DNA of 17,061 nt from Acidisphaera sp035272265 (GTDB taxonomy: Bacteria; Pseudomonadota; Alphaproteobacteria; Acetobacterales; Acetobacteraceae), in assembly GCA_035272265.1 (NCBI GenBank), contig DATEQV010000090.1, positions 1-17,061 of the forward strand, read 5' to 3'. Shown piece after piece: positions 7,724-14,844 of the stretch; the first letter of the stretch is position 1; every line of letters begins with the position of its first letter. Both the position numbers and the translations under genes were made by a program. The notes below the pieces were generated by a model. It was not told where the DNA came from. It made no database searches and saw only the letters and a program-made list of their open reading frames with translations.

Positions 7724-7895
7724 CAACGGTTTGCTTTCCAACCAGGGGGCGATCGCAGTCGGGCTTTCTGCTCACGCGTTCGGGTCGAGTTGCCTCGATC
7801 GGCCGTTCGATGCCGCTTGTATGTGCATGCGGGCATAGCCATTTATTCGCATGCGAGGGACTACGCGCCCTTGCCTGTAGACTCGGAGTTGCAAA

Positions 7896-8216
7896 TTGAG
7901 CCGGTTTGAATCGAAAACTTTCTCTTCTTCGTCGCGCCGCAGGGATGACAGCCATATCCTGTTCGAGATCACCGAGAACGATGAACAGGTTCCGTGCGCG
8001 ATCTCGCGGGCGGCGCTGGAAGACATCGCCGGCACGCGCTGCCACCGGACAGAGGATCTGTTACGCTGCTTCGCGAAGGCGCGTGGACGCATCGAGAAGG
8101 TCGCTCTGGAGAAGCTGCGGGCGCGGCCGAGCGGCGTCTCCGGCCGACTGAATGTGTGGTCGGACGATGTGGGCCGACATCGTACCGCCGATGCTGACGT
8201 GATGGGCTCGCCGTAA
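7896..8216 (+). CDS. DUF1488-like small protein (TTG start)
   Basis: The frame gives 106 residues. The block ILFEITENDEQVPCAISRAA followed by LEDIAG, then LLRCFAKARGRIEKVALEKL, resembles DUF1488 proteins, which are short, cytosolic and of unknown function; the match is from memory. There is no in-frame ATG early in the frame. The TTG at 7896 is preceded by GGAG with 7 bases of spacing, which supports this start. The first 18 residues are Ser/Arg-rich and poorly conserved-looking. The last 25 or so residues (after SGRLNVWSDDV) may be a lineage-specific tail. It stands 172 bases after chaB and 49 bases before a small basic protein gene. Confidence 0.65.
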   Translation: MSRFESKTFSSSSRRRDDSHILFEITENDEQVPCAISRAALEDIAGTRCHRTEDLLRCFAKARGRIEKVALEKLRARPSGVSGRLNVWSDDVGRHRTADADVMGSP

Positions 8217-8265
8217 GGGCCCGGTCACGTCGTGGTCCAGGGTCGAGCCAGAGGAGGCAAGTGCG

Positions 8266-8400
8266 ATGGCCAAGGGACAGAAGCGAAGCGGCCGGGAGCC
8301 GAAAAAGCCGAAGGCGGCGAAGAAACCAGTCGCCCCCACGGTCGCGTCGAGGTTCCAGACCCCGACCAAGCCCGAAACCCCGAAGGACAAGGGTAAGTAA
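8266..8400 (+). CDS. Small lysine-rich hypothetical protein, 44 aa
   Basis: The ORF encodes 44 residues starting MAKGQKRSGREPKKPKAAKK, with 11 Lys, 3 Arg and many Pro and Ala, and ending in DKGK. A strong Shine-Dalgarno GAGGAGG lies 8 bases before the ATG, which is better than most genes in this window and argues that it is translated. The MAKGQ-R-S...-KKPK opening resembles a set of very short conserved hypothetical proteins that I recall from alphaproteobacteria; their function is unknown. The high positive charge suggests nucleic acid or ribosome contact, which is speculation. It is on the same strand as the DUF1488-like gene, 49 bases downstream. Confidence 0.65.
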   Translation: MAKGQKRSGREPKKPKAAKKPVAPTVASRFQTPTKPETPKDKGK

Positions 8401-8404
8401 GACA

Positions 8405-8446
8405 GGCCGGCCGGATCACGCACGCCATCCGGGGTGAAGGCCGGCC
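8405..8446 (+). terminator. Possible hairpin after the small lysine-rich gene
   Basis: CCGGAT (8411-8416) pairs with ATCCGG (8427-8432) around a 10-base loop, and the flanking GGCCGG (8405-8410) can pair with CCGGCC (8441-8446) across an 8-base one-sided bulge. It starts five bases after the stop codon. There is no T-run, so this is a weak terminator candidate. The remainder of 8447-8588 shows nothing I can name. Confidence 0.25.
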
Positions 8447-8588
8447 CGTTCGCCCTGCCCCGCGCGGAGTCCCGATCACGCGTGCCTCGCGCCGCGCTGG
8501 CCCGACCGTTGCAAAGCCCCGCCGGGGAGATGCGACAGATTCGTCATTCATCGCGGCAGAGGGACGTCGCCGGCCTGGGGCGGCGGCC

Positions 8589-11234
8589 TTGAGCCTGCTT
8601 GCAACCGCCGAAGGCAGGCGTCTCGCGGACCGGCAGGCGTGGCTTCGCTGGGGTCCGTACCTGGCTGACCGGCAATGGGGCACCGTGCGCGAGGACTACT
8701 CGGCCGACGGCAATGCCTGGGCGTTCTTTCCGCACGACCACGCCCGTAGCCGCGCGTATCGCTGGGGCGAGGACGGCATCGCCGGGTTCAGCAACGACCG
8801 CCTCCACTGGTGCCTTTCGCTGGCTCTGTGGAACGGCAGGGACCCGTGTCTGAAGGAGCGTTTCTTCGGCCTGACCAACGGCGAGGGTAATCACGGGGAG
8901 GACGTCAAGGAACTGTACTACTACCTCGACGGCACGCCGACGCATTCGTACATGCACATGCTGTACAAATACCCGCAGCGGCGCTTCCCGTACGAGGACC
9001 TGCTGTCAACCAACGCGTCACGCGGCCTGCACGAGCCGGAATACGAGCTGACCGATACGGGCGTGTTCAAGGGCGACCGCTATTTCGACGTGACGGTCGA
9101 ATACGCCAAGGCGTCGCCCGAGGACATCCTGATGCGCGTCACGATCGACAACCTCGGCCCCGACACCGCTACGCTGCACGTGCTGCCGCATCTCTGGGCG
9201 CGCAACACCTGGAGCTGGAAGCCGGGCATTCCCACGCCGCGCCTGCAACTCGCCGGACGCGGCGTGAACGCCTATCACGCCAGGATGCCGGACCGCCGCC
9301 TCGACATCGACGCCGGCGCCGACTGGCTGTTCTGCCGCAACGAGACGAACGTGAGGCTGCTGTACGGCCACGATGCGCGCGGTCCGTTCAAGGACGGCAT
9401 CAACGACTACGTCGTGCACAAGCGCACCGATGCGATCCACAAGCGGCAGGGCACCAAATGCGCCGCCCATGTCAGCATGCGCGTGCGCCCCGGCGAACCC
9501 CGCGTGCTGCGGTTGCGCTGGCGTCCGGCGAAGGAGGCGCCCGAGCCGTTCCTCGACCATGACGCCATCGTGGCGCGCCGCCGGGCCGAGGCGGACGAAT
9601 TCTACGCCGCCCTGCAGGCCAACATCGCAGACGCGGACGCGAAGATGGTGCAACGGCAGGCGCTGGCCGGGCTGCTGTGGTCCAAGCAGTTCTACCGCTT
9701 CGACGTGCGCCGCTGGCTCGAGGGCGACCCGTTGCAGCCGCCGCCGCCGCCGCAACGCCGCGCCATCCGCAACGCGGACTGGCAGCACCTGAACAACGGC
9801 GACGTCATCGCCATGCCGGATACCTGGGAATACCCGTGGTACGCGGCCTGGGACCTGGCGTTCCACGCGGTCACCTTCGCGCTGATCGATCCGGGTTTCG
9901 CCAAGGAACAGCTTCTGCTGCTGACGCATGAATGGTTCATGCACCCGAACGGGTCGCTGCCGTCCTACGAGTGGAATTTCGCCGAGGCCAATCCGCCGGT
10001 GCACGCCTGGGCAGCATGGCGCGTGTTCCGGATGGACGCCGTGCACAGCGGCAAGCCGGATACCGAGTTCCTCGAGCGCATTTTCCACAAGCTGCTGATG
10101 AACTTCACCGGCTGGGTCAACCGGCAGGACGCCGAGGGCCGCAACGTGTTCCAGGGCGGCTTTCTCGGGCTGGACAACATCAGCGTGTTCGACCGCAGCC
10201 GGGAACTGCCCGTCGCCGGACACATCGACCAGTCGGACGGCACATCCTGGATGGCGATGTATGCGCTGAACATGCTGCGCATCTCGCTCGAGCTCGCGAG
10301 CTTCAACCCGGTCTACGAGAGCACGGCGAGCAAGTTCTTCGAGCACTTCCTGGCGATCGCCGAAGCGATGACGCGCCAGCACGCGAGCCGCGGACTGTGG
10401 GACGACGAGACCAGATTCTATCACAACGTCCTGCAGCGTCCCGATGGGACGAGCATCCCGCTGCGCATCTACTCGATGGTCGGCCTGATCCCGCTGCTGG
10501 CGGTCGAAGTGCTGGAGCCGGAGGTGCTGGAACGCTCACCGAAGTTCGCGGCGCGCCTACAATGGGTTCTGCAGCACCGGCCCGAACTGGCCGCGCTGGT
10601 TTCGCACTGGGAGGTCGAAGGCAAGGGCCACCGCCGCCTGCTGTCCCTGCTGCGCGGCAGCCGCATGAAGGCGCTGCTGCGGCGGATGCTGGACGAGGCC
10701 GAGTTCCTCTCGCCGTATGGCGTGCGCAGCCTCAGCCGCATCCATCTGGACAAGCCGTTCACGCTCGACCTGGACGGCCAGCATTTCTCGCTGAGCTATG
10801 TGCCGGGCGACAGCACCAGCCGCGATTTCGGCGGCAATTCGAACTGGCGCGGCCCGATCTGGATGCCGCTCAACTTCATGATCATCGAGGCGATCTACGG
10901 TTTCCACCGCTACTACGGCGATGATTTCCGCGTGGAGTACCCGACCGGATCCGGCACGCTGCTGTCCTTGCGCGAGGTGGCGGACGCGTTATCCGAACGC
11001 CTGACGCGCCTGTTCCTGCGCGGGCCGGACCGCCGGCGCCCCGCGTTCGGGGATTCGGAGCTTTTGCAGACCAACAGGCATTTCCGCGACCATCTGCTGT
11101 TCCACGAATTCTTCCACGGCGATACCGGGGCAGGGCTGGGCGCGTCGCACCAGACCGGCTGGACGGCGCTGGTGGCGCTGCTGCTGCACGGCCGCATGGC
11201 GGACGATCTGACGGTCATCGACGCGCGGATGTGA
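8589..11234 (+). CDS. GH63/MGH1-like glycoside hydrolase (putative glucosidase)
   Basis: The 881-residue product matches the bacterial family often annotated as glucosidase or MGH1-like glycoside hydrolase, related to GH63 (alpha/alpha)6-barrel enzymes and to yeast YMR196W-type proteins. The N-terminal block WGPYLADRQWGTVREDYSAD followed by FFPHDHARSRAYRWGEDGIAG is diagnostic of the family. The barrel region carries MPDTWEYPWYAAWDLAFH, with Asp422 as a candidate general acid, and GGNSNWRGPIWMPLNFMIIE. Glu840 in FHEFFHGDTGAGLGASHQTGW lies where GH63 enzymes have their base. These residue roles are inferred by alignment from memory. No signal peptide is seen, so a cytoplasmic enzyme is likely. 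The start is a TTG with GGGG about 8 bases upstream; no in-frame ATG or GTG lies just before it. zwf follows after 122 bases, suggesting supply of glucose units to the Entner-Doudoroff route. The substrate is unknown. Confidence 0.85.
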   Translation: MSLLATAEGRRLADRQAWLRWGPYLADRQWGTVREDYSADGNAWAFFPHDHARSRAYRWGEDGIAGFSNDRLHWCLSLALWNGRDPCLKERFFGLTNGEGNHGEDVKELYYYLDGTPTHSYMHMLYKYPQRRFPYEDLLSTNASRGLHEPEYELTDTGVFKGDRYFDVTVEYAKASPEDILMRVTIDNLGPDTATLHVLPHLWARNTWSWKPGIPTPRLQLAGRGVNAYHARMPDRRLDIDAGADWLFCRNETNVRLLYGHDARGPFKDGINDYVVHKRTDAIHKRQGTKCAAHVSMRVRPGEPRVLRLRWRPAKEAPEPFLDHDAIVARRRAEADEFYAALQANIADADAKMVQRQALAGLLWSKQFYRFDVRRWLEGDPLQPPPPPQRRAIRNADWQHLNNGDVIAMPDTWEYPWYAAWDLAFHAVTFALIDPGFAKEQLLLLTHEWFMHPNGSLPSYEWNFAEANPPVHAWAAWRVFRMDAVHSGKPDTEFLERIFHKLLMNFTGWVNRQDAEGRNVFQGGFLGLDNISVFDRSRELPVAGHIDQSDGTSWMAMYALNMLRISLELASFNPVYESTASKFFEHFLAIAEAMTRQHASRGLWDDETRFYHNVLQRPDGTSIPLRIYSMVGLIPLLAVEVLEPEVLERSPKFAARLQWVLQHRPELAALVSHWEVEGKGHRRLLSLLRGSRMKALLRRMLDEAEFLSPYGVRSLSRIHLDKPFTLDLDGQHFSLSYVPGDSTSRDFGGNSNWRGPIWMPLNFMIIEAIYGFHRYYGDDFRVEYPTGSGTLLSLREVADALSERLTRLFLRGPDRRRPAFGDSELLQTNRHFRDHLLFHEFFHGDTGAGLGASHQTGWTALVALLLHGRMADDLTVIDARM

Positions 11235-11309
11235 GACGCGAGGGCGCGTGCCGGGCGTGAGGCAACGAAATTGCATGCAACGGTGACGGTTGAGGAAGAC
11301 TGTGGGCCA

Positions 11310-11336
11310 ACCCCGGTCGTCGGCATCGGCCGGGGT
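11310..11336 (+). promoter_or_regulatory. Perfect 7-bp inverted repeat just upstream of zwf
   Basis: ACCCCGG (11310-11316) and CCGGGGT (11330-11336) are perfect inverted copies with a 13-base spacer, ending 20 bases before the zwf start codon. It could be an operator for a dimeric regulator or an mRNA leader hairpin near the ribosome-binding region. No known consensus was recognised. Confidence 0.25.
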
Positions 11337-11356
11337 CGCCATGACGGGGTTGATCG

Positions 11357-12820
11357 ATGCGAAAAGTCCCTCCGGGCGTAGGTCCGAAAGAATCGCAGGT
11401 CGTCGTGCTGGTCGGCGCGACCGGCGACCTGTCCCGGCGCAAGCTGCTGCCCGGCCTGTTCCACTTGGCGAGCGGCGGATTCATCCCCGGCTCGCGGATC
11501 ATCGGCGTCTCGCTGGAAGACCTCGACCACGATGCCTTCCGCACGTTCGTGCGTGAGGCCCTCGATCAGTTCTTTACGCGCAAGGTGAACGAGGACCACT
11601 GGGCCGCGTTCGCGCAAACCCTGGAATACGTGCCGCTGTCCGCGGGTGCTCACGTCCTCAGGGCGACGGTTGAGGCCGCGGAGCACGCGTTGAACGGCAG
11701 CAGCCGCCGCGTGCATTACCTCAGCGTGCCGCCCAGCGCCGCCTTGCCGGCGGTGCGGCTGCTGGCCGAAGCCGGGCTAGCCGACGGGTCCCGGATCATC
11801 ATGGAAAAGCCGTTCGGCACGGACCTGACGAGTGCGGTGTCACTGAACGCCAGGCTGCACGAGGTGTTCGCCGAGGAACAGATTTTCCGGATCGATCACT
11901 TCCTGGGCAAGGAACCGGCGCAGAACATCCTGGCGTTCCGCTTTGCCAACGGCCTTTTCGAGCCGATCTGGAACCGCAACTTCATCGACCACGTGCAGAT
12001 CGACGTGCCGGAGACGCTGGGCCTGGGCAAGCGGACGGCGTTCTACGAACAGACCGGCGCATACCGCGACATGGTGGTGACGCACCTGTTCCAGATCCTC
12101 GGGTTCATGGCGATGGAGCCGCCGACGGCGCTGGAGCCGATGTCGATCAGCGAGGAGAAGAACAAAGTCTTCCGCAGCATGTTGCCGATCGACCCGAAGG
12201 ACGTCGTACGCGGGCAATATTCGGGATACCGCGACGAGGACGGGGTCGACCCGGAATCGGATACTGAAACCTTCATCGCGTTGAAATGCTCGATCGACAA
12301 CTGGCGGTGGGCAGGCGTGCCGTTCTTTTTGCGCACCGGCAAGAAGCTGGCGGAGGGACAGCGGATCATCTCGATCGCTTTCCGTGAGCCACCGAAGAGC
12401 ATGTTCCCTGTCGGCTCGGGGGTCGGTGCGCAGGGCCCGGACCACCTGACCTTCGATCTGGCGGACGCGGCGAAGATGTCGCTGTCGTTCTACGGTAAGC
12501 GTCCCGGTCCGGGCATGCGGCTGGACAAGCTGAGCATGCAGTTCGCGATGCACGACACCGGGCGGATCGGCGACGTGCTGGAAGCTTACGAGCGGCTGAT
12601 CCTGGATGCGATGCGCGGCGACCGCACGCTGTTCACGACCGCCGACGGGATCGAACGGCTGTGGGAAGTGTCGATGCCGTTGCTGGAAGCGCCGCCGCCG
12701 GTGCGGCTGTATCCGCCCGGTTCATGGGGCCCGAAGTCGATCCACCAGCTCGTCGCCCCGCATGCCTGGCGGCTGCCGTTCGAGCGGGCATGGCGCGACC
12801 CCAATCCGGTCGGCAGCTGA
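11357..12820 (+). CDS. zwf: Glucose-6-phosphate 1-dehydrogenase
   Basis: The 487-residue product has the usual Zwf length and oxidises glucose-6-phosphate to 6-phosphogluconolactone with NAD(P)+. The nucleotide-binding loop is VGATGDLSRRKLLPGL near residue 19. EKPFGTD lies at 150-156. The active-site signature RIDHFLGKE at 178-186 gives Asp180 and His181, and DMVVTHLFQ gives His243; these correspond to Asp177, His178 and His240 of the Leuconostoc enzyme. The ATG at 11357 has a weak GGGG about 7 bases upstream. NADP versus NAD preference cannot be read safely; the Arg pair after GDLS suggests NADP binding. pgl and eda are absent nearby, and edd is about 8 kb away on the other strand. The gene converges on the hyf operon with 15 bases between stops. 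Confidence 0.95.
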   Translation: MRKVPPGVGPKESQVVVLVGATGDLSRRKLLPGLFHLASGGFIPGSRIIGVSLEDLDHDAFRTFVREALDQFFTRKVNEDHWAAFAQTLEYVPLSAGAHVLRATVEAAEHALNGSSRRVHYLSVPPSAALPAVRLLAEAGLADGSRIIMEKPFGTDLTSAVSLNARLHEVFAEEQIFRIDHFLGKEPAQNILAFRFANGLFEPIWNRNFIDHVQIDVPETLGLGKRTAFYEQTGAYRDMVVTHLFQILGFMAMEPPTALEPMSISEEKNKVFRSMLPIDPKDVVRGQYSGYRDEDGVDPESDTETFIALKCSIDNWRWAGVPFFLRTGKKLAEGQRIISIAFREPPKSMFPVGSGVGAQGPDHLTFDLADAAKMSLSFYGKRPGPGMRLDKLSMQFAMHDTGRIGDVLEAYERLILDAMRGDRTLFTTADGIERLWEVSMPLLEAPPPVRLYPPGSWGPKSIHQLVAPHAWRLPFERAWRDPNPVGS

Positions 12821-12835
12821 CGACCGGCCCGAAGG

Positions 12836-13345
12836 TCACGACGCGAGCAGCGTCAGCAAGCCCTGCAACAGCGCCCGCGGCCGCGGCGGGCAACCGGGGA
12901 TGGCGAGTGCCACGGGGACGACCGCGGAGACCGGGCCGACACACGCGTAGCTCTGCGCGAACAGGCCGCCGCTGGCCGCGCAATCGCCGACCGCGACGAC
13001 CCATTTCGGATCGGGAGTCGCGGTGTAGGTGCGCTCGAGCGCCTCGCGCATGTTCTTCGTCACCGGCCCGGTGACGAGCAGCACGTCGGCGTGGCGGGGC
13101 GAGGCGACGAAGCGCAGGCCGAAGCGCTCCAGGTCGTAGAACGCATTCTGCAGCGCGTTGACCTCCAGTTCGCAGCCATTACAGGAGCCTGCATCCACCT
13201 CGCGGATCGCCAGGCTGCGTCCGAGCTGCCGACGCGACGCGGCATCGACGCGCGCGGCGAGTTCGGCGACCTCGGCGTCGTCCAGCAGTGGCGGCGGATC
13301 CGTCAACGGACGCCGGAACAGGCCCTCGAACAGGAGCTTGCGCAT
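12836..13345 (-). CDS. hyfI: Hydrogenase-4/complex I-like small subunit (HyfI/NuoB family)
   Basis: The 169-residue product resembles E. coli HyfI/HycG and NuoB, the subunit that carries the [4Fe-4S] cluster nearest the catalytic site (N2 position). All four ligand cysteines appear present: Cys55 and Cys58 in AGSCNGCELEVNALQ, Cys122 in GDCAASGG and Cys152 in PGCPPRP. The C-x-x-C spacing is that of group 4 hydrogenases, not the adjacent Cys pair of NuoB. DLERFGLRFVASPRHADVLL and TGPVTKNM are further family blocks. It is shorter than E. coli HyfI (about 250 residues), ending soon after the last cluster motif. It is the last gene of the operon, 11 bases after hyfG. With the altered large subunit it probably passes electrons in a non-hydrogenase complex. 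Confidence 0.9.
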   Translation of the reverse strand: MRKLLFEGLFRRPLTDPPPLLDDAEVAELAARVDAASRRQLGRSLAIREVDAGSCNGCELEVNALQNAFYDLERFGLRFVASPRHADVLLVTGPVTKNMREALERTYTATPDPKWVVAVGDCAASGGLFAQSYACVGPVSAVVPVALAIPGCPPRPRALLQGLLTLLAS

Positions 13346-13356
13346 AGTCGGTTCCG

Positions 13357-14844
13357 TTACAGGTCATGCCCCGAATAGGAGCAGTTGAACGACTTGTTGC
13401 AGAGCGGGAAGTCGGCAACGATGTTGCCTTCGATCGCGGTCTCCAGCAGCGGCCATTGGAACCACGACGGGTCGCGCAGATGGCAGCGCCCGACATGCCC
13501 GGCCGCGTCGACGCGCAGCCACGCGAGCACGTCGCCGCGGAAGGCTTCGACGAGTGCCACGCCCTCGCAGCCGGCCGCGGCAGCGCCGATGTCGGTGGCG
13601 AGGCGCACCACGCCGCCCGGCAAGTCCGCCAGGATCTGCCGGATGAGCGACAGGCTCGCTTCGATCTCGCGGATGCGCACCCAGACGCGCGCATTGACGT
13701 CGCCCTTCTCCATCAGCGGCACATCGAACCGCAGCCTGTCGTACGGCGGATAGGCAGCGTCGCGCCGCGCATCGAAATCGCGCTTGGCGGCGCGGCCGAT
13801 GAAGCCGCCGCAGCCGAAGCGCCGGACGAAAGCGAGCGGCACGATCCCGGTGCCCACCGTGCGATCCTGCAGCGAGGCGGTGCGGTCGTAGAGTGCGGTC
13901 AGATGCTTGAGGCGGGGGCCGACCTCCCGGCAGAGCGCCTCGATGATCGCCGGACCATCGGCTGCGAGATCGACCGCGACGCCGCCCGGCACGATGCGGT
14001 CCATCATCAGGCGGTGGCCGAAGCAGCGGTCGGCCGCGCGGGCGACGCGCTCGCGCAGGATGGCGCAATGCGCGTTGATGATCGCGAACGACGCGTCGTT
14101 GCAGATCGCGCCGATGTCGCCGAGATGGTTCGCCATGCGTTCCAGCTCGGCCATGAGCGCGCGCAGCCAGATCGCGCGCGAAGGCGCCTCGATGCCGGCC
14201 GCGGCCTCGGACGCGCGCGCGAAGGCCAGCGCATAGGCGACGGTCGAATCGCCGCTGACACGCCCGGCGAGACGTGCGGCGTGATCGAGCGTGCTACCGA
14301 CCAGCAGCCGCTCGACGCCCTTGTGGGTGTAGCCGAGACGCTGCTCCAACCGGACGACCGTCTCGCCGTCGGCGGTGAAGCGGAAATGCCCCGGCTCGAT
14401 CACGCCCGCATGAACCGGTCCGACGGGAATCTCGTGCAGGTCCTCGCCTTCCACGGCAAGGAAGGCGTAGTCCGCAGGCGGGCCGCCCTGCCACGTTCCG
14501 TGATCGAGCCAGCGCCGCGTGTCCGGCGCGCCCACAGGCACGAGTTCGAACAGATCGCGGACGGCGCGCTCCAGCCGGATCGCCGGCGCATGCCAGCGCC
14601 CGACCGACGGGAAACGCCGCTCCGGCGTCTTTAGCGAAACGACGCGGAAGCCGGGCGGCGTGCCGTCGTCGTGCACCGCCATGTGGACCGCGGCGGCGTC
14701 GCCGGCAACATCGCCCCAGAGTCCGACCAGCGTGCCGGCGCCGGACCCGAGCCAGCGTGCCGTGGCTTCCCAGCGATCCGCGTCGACCGGAACACGCGGC
14801 CACGGCGTGTGCCGCGCGATCGTACCCAGTTCCGTTTCCGTCAT
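13357..14844 (-). CDS. hyfG: Hydrogenase-4-like large subunit (NuoC-NuoD fusion type) lacking all NiFe cysteine ligands
   Basis: The 495-residue product combines a NuoC-like N-terminal part (residues about 1-115, with RRFPSVGRW and LERAVRDLFELVPVG) and a NuoD/HycE-like part (GYTHKGVERL at 171-180, MAELERMANHLGDIGA, LADLPGG). In catalytic group 4 hydrogenases two cysteine pairs bind the NiFe centre. Here the first (RVCGIC in HycE) is RVSGDS, residues 195-200, and the second (CYSC in HycE) is SYSG, residues 489-492. No ligand cysteine remains at any of the four positions, so hydrogen chemistry is very unlikely. Two other cysteines, Cys482 and Cys488, lie near the C-terminus. The start at 14844 overlaps the hyfF stop as ATGA, indicating translational coupling; an in-frame ATG at 14892 lies inside hyfF and is less likely. 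The gene name denotes family, not hydrogenase activity. Confidence 0.9.
   Translation of the reverse strand: MTETELGTIARHTPWPRVPVDADRWEATARWLGSGAGTLVGLWGDVAGDAAAVHMAVHDDGTPPGFRVVSLKTPERRFPSVGRWHAPAIRLERAVRDLFELVPVGAPDTRRWLDHGTWQGGPPADYAFLAVEGEDLHEIPVGPVHAGVIEPGHFRFTADGETVVRLEQRLGYTHKGVERLLVGSTLDHAARLAGRVSGDSTVAYALAFARASEAAAGIEAPSRAIWLRALMAELERMANHLGDIGAICNDASFAIINAHCAILRERVARAADRCFGHRLMMDRIVPGGVAVDLAADGPAIIEALCREVGPRLKHLTALYDRTASLQDRTVGTGIVPLAFVRRFGCGGFIGRAAKRDFDARRDAAYPPYDRLRFDVPLMEKGDVNARVWVRIREIEASLSLIRQILADLPGGVVRLATDIGAAAAGCEGVALVEAFRGDVLAWLRVDAAGHVGRCHLRDPSWFQWPLLETAIEGNIVADFPLCNKSFNCSYSGHDL

Noticed and set aside
9018..10424. A 468-codon frame antisense to the glycosidase gene
   Set aside because: The sense strand encodes conserved glycosidase blocks; the antisense translation shows no family features.
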